This document shows positions 6,255-11,917 of a stretch of DNA of 11,917 bases, piece by piece. The first letter of the stretch is position 1, and the number at the start of each line of letters is the position of its first letter. This DNA comes from JAAYCT01 sp964499575 (GTDB taxonomy: Bacteria; Bacillota; Clostridia; Saccharofermentanales; Saccharofermentanaceae), in assembly GCA_964499575.1 (NCBI GenBank), contig CAZCLK010000033.1:1-11917 (forward strand), in the 5' to 3' direction. The notes beneath the pieces are model-generated. The model saw nothing but the letters and a program-made list of their open reading frames with translations, was not told the DNA's origin and ran no database searches. A program made the translations under genes and the position numbers.

Positions 6255-7218
6255 TCTCCGGCACGTCACGAAGGAGTTCCTTCAGTGGCAGCGGGACAAC
6301 ACCGGAAAGGGCATTATCCGTAATTTACTGAAACCCGAAAAGAAAACGGTCACCGCGCTCGACGACGTCTCCTTCGGGATCGATAAGGGCGAGTTCGTCG
6401 CCTACGCCGGTCCGAACGGTGCCGGAAAAAGTACCACCATGAAGCTTCTGTCCGGAATGCTTCTGCCGACCGCGGGTGAGATTTCCGTCTTGGGCATGTC
6501 CCCGAAGAAAGAGCGTCAGGCGCTGATGCACCGGCTCGGCGTGCTTTTCGGGAACCGGACCGAACTGTGGTGGGATCATCCGGTCATCCAGAGTTTCGAG
6601 TGGAAAAAAGTCGTCTGGAACATTCCGGAGGACGAGTATCGTAAGAATCTGGAGATCGTGACCGAGCTGCTCGATCTTAAGGAACTCCTGAAGACGTTCA
6701 CGCGCGAGCTCTCCCTCGGTCAGCGGATGCGCGCCGACCTGGCGATGCTCCTTCTCCATTCGCCGGAACTGATCCTCCTCGATGAGCCGACGCTCGGACT
6801 CGACGTCGTTGCCAAGCGCCGGATGATCGACTTTCTGAAGAGAATCAACCGCGAAAACGGCGTTACGGTCGTCGTCACCAGCCACGATATGGACGATCTG
6901 GAGGAGATGGCCCGTCGCATCCTGATGATCTCCGGAGGTAAGATCGCATACGACGGAGACTTTGACGGTCTTCGGAAAATCACGGGCAATCTGACCCGCG
7001 TGGTCATCACGATGAGCGACGAGACGGTTCCGGATCTTCGGAACAGTAAGCTTCTTTCATCGCAAAACGGCGTCCACGAATTCGAGACCGACCTCAGCGG
7101 CTCCTCGGTCAAAAAACTGATGAAGTACCTCTCGGAGGTCGACGGCATCGCTGATGTCGAGATAAAAAGGGCTCCGATCGAGCAGGTGATCGCGCGACTT
7201 TATGATGAGTGGAGGTAG
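6205..7218 (+). CDS. ABC exporter ATPase, COG4586 type
   Basis: This 337-residue nucleotide-binding protein should power the two preceding permeases. Motifs: Walker A GPNGAGKST (69-77), signature LSLGQRMRADLA (169-180) in the family's LSLGQR form, Walker B LILLDEPTLGLD (189-200, catalytic Glu194) and H-loop TSHD (His227). The Q-loop position reads FGNRTELWWD (115-124), so Asn117 stands where a Gln (FGQ) is usual. The first 50 residues and the KPEKKTVTALDDVSF insert before Walker A match the extended N-terminus of COG4586. The ATG at 6205 has AAAGG about 11 nt upstream and lies 50 nt inside the permease gene. No later ATG, GTG or TTG start before Walker A is plausible. No clear terminator follows. 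Confidence 0.92.
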   Translation: MLQEDQIDISRTASAVSLRHVTKEFLQWQRDNTGKGIIRNLLKPEKKTVTALDDVSFGIDKGEFVAYAGPNGAGKSTTMKLLSGMLLPTAGEISVLGMSPKKERQALMHRLGVLFGNRTELWWDHPVIQSFEWKKVVWNIPEDEYRKNLEIVTELLDLKELLKTFTRELSLGQRMRADLAMLLLHSPELILLDEPTLGLDVVAKRRMIDFLKRINRENGVTVVVTSHDMDDLEEMARRILMISGGKIAYDGDFDGLRKITGNLTRVVITMSDETVPDLRNSKLLSSQNGVHEFETDLSGSSVKKLMKYLSEVDGIADVEIKRAPIEQVIARLYDEWR

Positions 7219-7259
7219 AACTTCGAACGAAGTAGCGTGAAGCCTTTACTACAAGACAC

Positions 7260-7289
7260 TTGCGGATGAGTGGGTATTTTCAGTAGAAT
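7260..7289 (+). promoter_or_regulatory. Candidate promoter of the zinc-ribbon protein gene
   Basis: TTGCGG (7260-7265) and TAGAAT (7284-7289) are 18 nt apart, about 75 nt before the start codon. The -10 has 5 of 6 matches; the -35 is weak. A short palindrome, ACTTCG-AA-CGAAGT (7220-7233), lies upstream, just after the ATPase stop. Confidence 0.35.
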
Positions 7290-7364
7290 AGACATCAAGT
7301 ATGTTAGGGAAGCCGGTTTTTCGAGCAACACCGCTCAATATGAATAACGGAGGGACCTGCTGAT

Positions 7365-8339
7365 ATGATCGCTCGCTGCCCGGGCTGCAAAAAGGAAATC
7401 CCCTGGGAAGAGGGGAAGATTAGAGCCGCATGCTCTTTCTGCGGAACGTGGGTGGGAAGAGGTGACATTATTCCGGAGGAGAATACGGGCGTATCTCCCA
7501 CGGAACCCAAGCCGAAACCTTCGATTCCGGAAGTCCCTGCAGCAGTTCCTACGACAGCTCCGAAAGCTGCTCCGACAGTAGCTCCTGCCGTAGTCCCTAC
7601 AGCAGTTCCGAAAACTGCTCCGATCCCCGAGTCATCCCGTTTGAGCGCGGAGCAGGAGTCGACCATCGCCAAGCTTTTTGAAGACGCGGTATTTCTGTTG
7701 AAGCAAAAGCTTTTTTCGGATGCGTTTACCATGTTTTCAGAAATTGTCCATTCATATCCGAATGATTATCGCGGATATTGGGGAAGGGCTTTGGCGCGGT
7801 TTCCGTCGGCTGATACAGAAGGAGTGACGGAAGAGATCCATCAGGATCTGCTTGAAACTGACCGGCTCGCTCCGAAGAGTATTCAAGAAAAAGTGGTCTT
7901 AGCCGAGAAATATTTGTGTGGATTGAGCGAACTGGATCAAAAAAGGCAGAATATCCTCCTTAAAATCCAGAAACATAATGAAAATCCTCCCGTCGAGGAC
8001 CCGGTGACTGACGAAGCGCCGAGCTCAGGCGGATTGACGTTTAGGACAAAACTTATCAAAGGAATAGTGGCCATAGTTATTATTCAAATCATACAGATAA
8101 GAAGCGAAAACTTTTTTACGCTATTATTCGTGTGGGCGGTATCGTTCGCGATCGCTGCTTATCTTTATTACTCATATAAGACAGATCCAAGGGATGATAA
8201 CAGTGATTATTTTCACAAGAAAATGATGAGGCACATCCAGGAAGACAATTTACTTAAACAAGAACTGGAGAGTATTGAAGAGAAAGTCCAAAAATACAAG
8301 GAGTTTTTTCTTTCAAATAATTACTTGCAGTCAATTTGA
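7365..8339 (+). CDS. Hypothetical zinc-ribbon membrane protein with Pro/Ala linker
   Basis: I do not recognise this 324-residue protein as a named family. In order it shows: a zinc ribbon (Cys5-x2-Cys8 and Cys23-x2-Cys26); a Pro/Ala/Val/Thr linker (about 44-90) with repeated PTxAP and AVP units; a helical TPR-like segment (about 96-205, with FSDAFTMFSEIVHSYPNDYRGYWGRAL typical of one repeat); an acidic linker; two closely spaced membrane segments (about 231-245 and 251-270); and a charged coiled coil (about 283-315). The zinc ribbon plus TPR-like plan resembles bacterial proteins described as zinc-ribbon or tetratricopeptide proteins of unknown function. GGAGGG lies about 10 nt before the ATG. 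It is A+T-richer than its neighbours and follows the ABC operon by 146 nt. Confidence 0.8.
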   Translation: MIARCPGCKKEIPWEEGKIRAACSFCGTWVGRGDIIPEENTGVSPTEPKPKPSIPEVPAAVPTTAPKAAPTVAPAVVPTAVPKTAPIPESSRLSAEQESTIAKLFEDAVFLLKQKLFSDAFTMFSEIVHSYPNDYRGYWGRALARFPSADTEGVTEEIHQDLLETDRLAPKSIQEKVVLAEKYLCGLSELDQKRQNILLKIQKHNENPPVEDPVTDEAPSSGGLTFRTKLIKGIVAIVIIQIIQIRSENFFTLLFVWAVSFAIAAYLYYSYKTDPRDDNSDYFHKKMMRHIQEDNLLKQELESIEEKVQKYKEFFLSNNYLQSI

Positions 8340-8350
8340 AAGGACATAAC

Positions 8351-8374
8351 AGGTTTTATCGGGATTCCGAACCT
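8351..8374. promoter_or_regulatory. Nested palindrome before the MarR gene (candidate operator)
   Basis: AGGT (8351-8354) pairs with ACCT (8371-8374), and inside it TCGG (8359-8362) pairs with CCGA (8367-8370) around GATT. It lies just before the AAAGGA ribosome site of the MarR gene. MarR proteins usually bind 16-20 bp palindromes at their own promoters, so autoregulation is possible. I could not place a good promoter around it. Confidence 0.35.
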
Positions 8375-8388
8375 AAAGGACAAGAAAC

Positions 8389-8805
8389 ATGTTTATCTGC
8401 GACATCAGTGTTTTTAATCGCAACGGCAAGATGAGGCTCGACGAAATGCTCGCGCCGCTTCACGTCGACTGGCGCGAACTGGTCGTGATCCTGGTGATCG
8501 AACAGGTGTCCGGGATCTCTCAGTCCCGGATCATTCCCTTTCTTCAGACCGATAAAGCGAACGTGACCAAGATTCTCCGGTCGATGGAGGAAAAGGGCCT
8601 TCTTCTGCGCACCGTCGAAAAAGATGACCGGAGAAACAAGGACTGCCATCTGACCCCCATGGGCGCGGCGCTCGCGCCGAAACTTCGGGAAACGCTCGAC
8701 CGGTGGGAGGACGAGTGCTTCCGGGGGGTCGAGGCGGGCGATCGTGACGCTTTTCGAAAAGTCAGCGAACAGGTACTCCGGAATCTGATGGGAACCGTCG
8801 GATGA
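8389..8805 (+). CDS. MarR-family transcriptional regulator
   Basis: This 138-residue protein has the MarR length and layout. An N-terminal dimerisation helix is followed by a winged helix-turn-helix at about 43-92: GISQSRIIPFLQTDKANVTKILRSMEEKGLL, then the wing with Asp80-Arg81-Arg82 (DDRRNK) and LTPMG, where LTxxG is usual. A C-terminal helix pair completes the dimer interface. It should bind DNA as a dimer and release it on binding a small phenolic or drug-like ligand. The start has AAAGGA about 8 nt upstream. The GrpB gene follows by 27 nt, so both are probably co-transcribed and GrpB is a likely target. The upstream ABC exporter is another possible target. Confidence 0.9.
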   Translation: MFICDISVFNRNGKMRLDEMLAPLHVDWRELVVILVIEQVSGISQSRIIPFLQTDKANVTKILRSMEEKGLLLRTVEKDDRRNKDCHLTPMGAALAPKLRETLDRWEDECFRGVEAGDRDAFRKVSEQVLRNLMGTVG

Positions 8806-8832
8806 TAGTCGGGGACGAAAGGGTTCTCGCTT

Positions 8833-9402
8833 ATGGGTAAAAAACTTTCCGAAATGACGAACGAGGAACTCTGGCAGATCTTTCCGATTGAGCTCCGGGC
8901 GCACCGGGCAAGTTGGGCGGATCAGTATGCCCGGGAGGAGGCGCGCCTCCTCCCGGTTCTGTCGTCTCTGCGGCTGTCGAGGATCAGCCATGTCGGAAGT
9001 ACGGCGGTCGACGGCATTTGCGCCAAGCCGATCGTCGATATTCTGGTTGAGCTCGAAAAGGAAGGGGACATGGCCGCCGTAGAATCCGCGCTGATCGGAG
9101 CCGGGTATCGCTCGATGTCGCACGAGCCCGGACGGATCTCCTTCACCCGGGGATACACGGAGGAAGGATTTGCGGAAGAGGTGTTTCACCTTCACCTAAG
9201 ATTTATCGGGGACAATAACGAGCTCTACTTCAGGGACTTCCTCCGGGAGCGGCCGGATATTGCCCTTCAGTATGAGAAGTTGAAGAAGGGCCTTAAGAAG
9301 AAGTATACTCATAACCGCGACGCGTATACGGACGGAAAGACGGAGTTTATAAGGAAATATACCGAGGAGGCGAAGGAGATGTACCGGGGCCGGTACGATT
9401 GA
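8833..9402 (+). CDS. GrpB/UPF0157-family protein (nucleotidyltransferase fold)
   Basis: This 189-residue protein matches the GrpB (UPF0157, COG2320) family over its full length: HVGSTAVDGICAKPIVDIL (53-71), where 'HVGSTAVPGLxAKPIIDI' is usual; FHLHLRF (118-124); and YFRDFLRERPDIALQYEKLK (132-151), then YTDGKTEFIRKY. The HVGST and D69 region is the polymerase beta-like nucleotidyltransferase core of the family. The biochemical role is not established. Some members are fused to dephospho-CoA kinase. Here it is stand-alone. AAAGGG lies about 10 nt upstream of the ATG. It sits between a MarR gene and a response regulator, all on one strand. The gene ends only 76 nt before the response regulator start. 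Confidence 0.9.
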   Translation: MGKKLSEMTNEELWQIFPIELRAHRASWADQYAREEARLLPVLSSLRLSRISHVGSTAVDGICAKPIVDILVELEKEGDMAAVESALIGAGYRSMSHEPGRISFTRGYTEEGFAEEVFHLHLRFIGDNNELYFRDFLRERPDIALQYEKLKKGLKKKYTHNRDAYTDGKTEFIRKYTEEAKEMYRGRYD

Positions 9403-9478
9403 GTTCCGCTCCGTTCGTTATAGATATGGGTAAGACATGCGAATTTCGGCGGCACAAAAGCATCGGCAGGGAGACATC

Positions 9479-10150
9479 ATGTATCGCATTTTAGTCATCG
9501 AGGACGACGGGGGGATCGCACGGGCGATCGCGGAGCAGGCCGAAAGGTGGGGGCTTTTCGCGCGTCCGGCAAAGGATTTTCGGGCGGTGATGGAGGAGTT
9601 CTCCGAATATGACCCGCATCTGGTTCTGATCGATATCGGGCTTCCTTTTTTTAACGGATATCATTGGTGCGGGGAGATCCGGAAGGTCTCGAAGGTCCCG
9701 ATCATTTTTATCTCTTCGGCGTCGGACAATATGAATATCGTGATGGCGATGAACATGGGCGCTGACGATTTTATCGTAAAGCCCTTCGACCAGAGCGTCC
9801 TGATGGCGAAGGTCCAGGCGCTTCTGCGGCGCGCGTACGATTATACCGGCGCGCTTCCGGTCATCGAGCACCGGGGCGCGATCCTGAGTACCGCGGATCA
9901 TACGCTGACTTTGGGCGACGAACGGATCGAACTCAGTAAGAACGAGTACCGGATCCTTCTTGCGCTTATGGAGAACAAGGGCAGGATTGTCAGCCGCGAT
10001 AATCTGATGGAGCGCCTGTGGGCGACCGAGAGCTTTGTCGATGAGAATACGCTTTCGGTTAACGTCAATCGTTTGAGAAAGAAGCTTGACGCGGCGGGGC
10101 TTCCGGATTTTATCGCGACCAAGGTCGGGCTCGGCTATATCATCGAATAG
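9479..10150 (+). CDS. bceR: BceR-like OmpR-family response regulator
   Basis: This 223-residue, two-domain regulator has a receiver domain (1-115) with acidic pocket Asp9-Asp10, phospho-acceptor Asp52 (LIDIGLP), Ser79/Ser80 and Lys101 (VKPFD). Its OmpR/PhoB winged-helix domain (about 128-222) carries LSKNEYRILLALMENKGRIVSRDNLMERLW and NVNRLRKKL, ending KVGLGYIIE. Kinase-coupled relatives are the BceR/GraR/VraR-type regulators of peptide-antibiotic ABC transporters. I chose ATG 9479 because GGGAG lies about 6 nt upstream. A start at 9437 would add 14 residues that do not belong to a receiver domain. The sensor kinase follows by 13 nt. The target is probably the box at 11234-11247. The symbol is by similarity of module only. 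Confidence 0.93.
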   Translation: MYRILVIEDDGGIARAIAEQAERWGLFARPAKDFRAVMEEFSEYDPHLVLIDIGLPFFNGYHWCGEIRKVSKVPIIFISSASDNMNIVMAMNMGADDFIVKPFDQSVLMAKVQALLRRAYDYTGALPVIEHRGAILSTADHTLTLGDERIELSKNEYRILLALMENKGRIVSRDNLMERLWATESFVDENTLSVNVNRLRKKLDAAGLPDFIATKVGLGYIIE

Positions 10151-10163
10151 GATCGGAGTGTGC

Positions 10164-11177
10164 ATGCGTTTCTTTGCGAATTATCTGAGAAAAAGAGTCA
10201 AGCCGATTCTGGTCTTTCTCGTCTTTTCCGCTATTTTCTGCGGCTCTTTTATACTTTACCGGGTTCCGGCTGAACCGGCTTTGTATCCGGCTTTTATCTG
10301 TGCGATGATCGGACTTGTGATCCTCCTTCTTGACGTTCGAAAAGCCTTTCGAAAACACAAGCATCTGCGCGAACTGCTTGCGCTCCAGTCCGAGCTTCCG
10401 GACGATTTTCCCGAGCCGGATACGATGGAAGACGAGGATTATCAGGCGATCATCGGAATGCTCCGGGACGAGCGCATCCGCCGGGAGAACCTCTCGGAAG
10501 AGCGATTTTCGGAAATGATCGAGTACTATACGCTCTGGGCGCACCAGATCAAGACGCCGATCGCCTCCATGCGGCTCCAACTCCAGAACGACGACTCCGA
10601 GTCCGCCCGACGCCTCCTCGAGGATCTGTTCCGGATCGAGCAATACGTTGAGATGGTCCTGTGTTATTTACGGCTGGACTCGAGCTCGACCGACTATGTT
10701 TTCAAGGAAGTTCCACTCGACGATGTGATCCGGGCCGCGGTGAAAAAGTACGCCGCTATGTTTATCCGTAAAAAAATCACGCTTCAGTACGAGCCGGTCG
10801 GAGTAACCGTAACTACTGATGAGAAGTGGCTGTTATTTATTATCGAGCAGGTTCTGAGTAACTCGCTGAAATACACGCCCGCGGGAGGTTCCATTACGAT
10901 CGGAACAGAAGGTGAGACTGCCGGGGCGTCATCCGTCACGACTCTTTTTGTCCGCGACACCGGGATCGGCATCGCGCCGGAGGACCTGCCGAGGATTTTC
11001 GAAAAGGGCTATACCGGGAGGGCCGGGCGGATCGATATGAAAGCGAGCGGCATCGGCCTCTACCTGTGCCGGAGAATCACCGGAAATCTCGGTCACGGAA
11101 TCCGCGCGGAGTCGGTACCGGGCCAAGGGACGGTCATCCGCATTGATTTTGATCGGAAGAAACCCGAGTTCGAGTAA
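10164..11177 (+). CDS. bceS: BceS-like intramembrane-sensing histidine kinase
   Basis: The protein has 337 residues. Two N-terminal helices (about 14-33 and 37-56) are joined by only a few residues (RVPAEP), so there is no outside sensor domain. This is the hallmark of BceS-type kinases that take their signal from the partner ABC transporter. The H-box AHQIKTPIASMRL holds phospho-His127. The N-box has Asn233 (LSNSLKYT), the G1 box is DTGIGI (265-270), the F-box FEKGYTG (279-285), and the G2 box is SGIGLYL (295-301). I chose ATG 10164 because GGAG (10155-10158) is 5 nt upstream. A longer frame to 10086 lies inside the response regulator gene. It is transcribed with bceR and followed 160 nt later by a BceA-type ATPase. 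Confidence 0.93.
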   Translation: MRFFANYLRKRVKPILVFLVFSAIFCGSFILYRVPAEPALYPAFICAMIGLVILLLDVRKAFRKHKHLRELLALQSELPDDFPEPDTMEDEDYQAIIGMLRDERIRRENLSEERFSEMIEYYTLWAHQIKTPIASMRLQLQNDDSESARRLLEDLFRIEQYVEMVLCYLRLDSSSTDYVFKEVPLDDVIRAAVKKYAAMFIRKKITLQYEPVGVTVTTDEKWLLFIIEQVLSNSLKYTPAGGSITIGTEGETAGASSVTTLFVRDTGIGIAPEDLPRIFEKGYTGRAGRIDMKASGIGLYLCRRITGNLGHGIRAESVPGQGTVIRIDFDRKKPEFE

Positions 11178-11233
11178 GGCGCAAAGTTTTTGCGGGCAGT
11201 CGGACTCCCCAATTCCGGATCATCGCTCCGATC

Positions 11234-11268
11234 TTACAAAAATGTAATCTCAGACGCGGGAAATGTAA
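11234..11268 (+). promoter_or_regulatory. BceR-type binding box with an extra half site
   Basis: TTACA (11234-11238), AAAA, TGTAA (11243-11247) is a perfect inverted repeat of the form TNACA-N4-TGTAA, which is the consensus I recall for BceR-like regulators. A second AATGTAA (11262-11268) repeats the right half 21 bp later, i.e. two helical turns, on the same DNA face. The box lies about 56 bp upstream of the candidate -10. Confidence 0.7.
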
Positions 11269-11277
11269 GCCGAATCG

Positions 11278-11308
11278 TTGGCGGAGCGTTTCTCCGTTTT
11301 GCTAAAGT
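11278..11308 (+). promoter_or_regulatory. Candidate promoter of the BceA-type operon
   Basis: An extended -10, TGC-TAAAGT (TAAAGT at 11303-11308), lies 29 nt before the ATG. TTGGCG (11278-11283) is 19 nt upstream of it, a long spacer and weak -35, as is usual for activator-dependent promoters. The spacer holds an inverted repeat CGGAG-CGTTT-CTCCG (11282-11296) followed by TTTT. Confidence 0.4.
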
Positions 11309-11337
11309 GGAGACAGTCAACACGCAGGAGGACATTC

Positions 11338-11917
11338 ATGAGCATTTTGGAAGTAACCGGTCTTAAAAAGACCTATACCACACGCTTCGGCGGACATAAG
11401 GTCGAGGCCTTAAAGAACGTGAACTTTACCGTTGAGCAGGGCGAGTACGTCGCGATCATGGGCGAGTCCGGGTCGGGGAAGACCACCCTTCTCAATATCG
11501 TCGCGTCACTGGATAAGCCGACCGGAGGCACGGTTTCCCTTGACGGAAAAGATGTTTCCGGTATAAAAGAATCCGCCGTCGCGGCGTTCCGCAGGGATAA
11601 CCTCGGTTTTGTGTTTCAGGAGTTTAACCTTCTCGACACCTTTTCGGTCGAAGACAACATTTTCCTGCCGCTCGTTCTTTCGGGGAAGACCTATCCCGAG
11701 ATGAAGGAAAAGCTTCAGCCGATCGCCGATCAACTCCATATTCAGGAGATTCTTAAGAAGTATCCCTATGAAATCTCAGGAGGACAGAAGCAGAGAGCGG
11801 CGGTCGCGCGCGCCTTGATCACTTCTCCGAAACTGATCCTCGCGGATGAGCCGACCGGCGCCCTGGACTCGAAGTCGACGGACGAGCTCCTGCGGCTTTT
11901 CGCGGAGATCAACCGGA
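11338..11917 (+). CDS. bceA: BceA-type peptide-antibiotic ABC transporter ATPase (3' end cut by window edge)
   Basis: The gene runs off the right edge; 193 codons are visible. Motifs: Walker A GESGSGKTT (42-50), Q-loop VFQEFNLLD (Gln94), signature ISGGQKQR (146-153) and Walker B LILADEPTGALD (167-177). The MacB/LolD-like 'ESGSGKTTLLNI', 'FVFQEFNLLD' and 'ADEPTGALDS' wording is that of BceA/VraD/YtsC-like ATPases. AGGAGG lies 7 nt before the ATG. Position after bceRS, with a BceR-type box before it, suggests a peptide-antibiotic (bacitracin- or lantibiotic-like) sensing and detoxifying transporter. A large BceB-type permease gene with ten helices should follow beyond the window. The antibiotic cannot be inferred. 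Confidence 0.9.
   Translation, partial: MSILEVTGLKKTYTTRFGGHKVEALKNVNFTVEQGEYVAIMGESGSGKTTLLNIVASLDKPTGGTVSLDGKDVSGIKESAVAAFRRDNLGFVFQEFNLLDTFSVEDNIFLPLVLSGKTYPEMKEKLQPIADQLHIQEILKKYPYEISGGQKQRAAVARALITSPKLILADEPTGALDSKSTDELLRLFAEINR

Noticed and set aside
6325..6885. 186-codon open frame antisense to the ABC ATPase
   Set aside because: It is a shadow of the Walker A to Walker B region, whose sense-strand motifs are unmistakable.
7515..7630. Short repeats in the Pro/Ala linker as a DNA repeat or CRISPR-like array
   Set aside because: The units are irregular, in frame and only a few codons long; they are low-complexity coding sequence.
8356..9195. 279-codon open frame on the minus strand across marR and grpB
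   Set aside because: It is antisense to two clearly recognisable genes, crosses their boundary, and its product is Arg/His/Pro-rich as expected from a shadow frame in G+C-rich coding DNA.
9399..9427. Promoter before bceR (TTGAGT with a TAGATA-like -10)
   Set aside because: The -10 match is poor at any acceptable spacing; bceR may be read from the marR-grpB transcript or an unrecognised promoter.
11281..11300. CGGAG-CGTTT-CTCCG hairpin with TTTT as the bceRS terminator
   Set aside because: The stem is only 5-6 bp with four T and lies within the candidate promoter spacer; evidence is too weak to call it a terminator.

Overview
The window looks like chromosomal DNA of a Bacillota (Firmicutes) bacterium of medium G+C, probably a gut or anaerobic Clostridia or Erysipelotrichia type. 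This rests on a short DUF2089 regulator, an LrgAB pair, a BceRS-BceA peptide-antibiotic module, strong AGGAGG-like ribosome binding sites and sigma-70/SigA promoters. The genus cannot be told from the sequence alone. TGA is used as an ordinary stop. I see no rRNA, tRNA, CRISPR array, insertion sequence or phage gene.

Layout. Positions 1-1560 lie on the minus strand: lrgA and lrgB overlap by 8 nt and are followed by a DUF2089 helix-turn-helix gene cut by the left edge, which has its own strong promoter. Everything after about 1700 is on the plus strand. Positions 1783-4168 hold a two-gene unit: an unknown two-helix membrane protein and an M28 metallopeptidase with a polytopic C-terminal half. 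Positions 4169-4648 are a 480-nt gene-free region. It contains a long bulged hairpin, a near-consensus promoter, a possible 66-codon leader ORF, several competing hairpins and an intrinsic terminator 33 nt before the next start codon. Positions 4649-7218 encode an ABC-2 exporter in the order permease (COG4587), permease (COG3694), ATPase (COG4586), with overlapping ends. Positions 7365-8339 encode a zinc-ribbon/TPR-like/membrane/coiled-coil protein of unknown role. Next come a MarR regulator and a GrpB/UPF0157 protein (8389-9402). The window ends with a BceR-like response regulator, a BceS-like sensor kinase, an intergenic region with a matching BceR-type box, and the start of a BceA-type ATPase cut by the right edge.

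How the genes may work together. The right two thirds read as a cell-envelope and drug-response neighbourhood: an exporter that may be controlled by transcription attenuation, a MarR repressor, and a complete sensing arm (RR-HK-ABC) of a peptide-antibiotic detoxification module. The least-described parts are the exporter leader (4291-4651), the membrane M28 peptidase unit and the zinc-ribbon protein. Pairings and operators were found by eye; no folding or database search was run.
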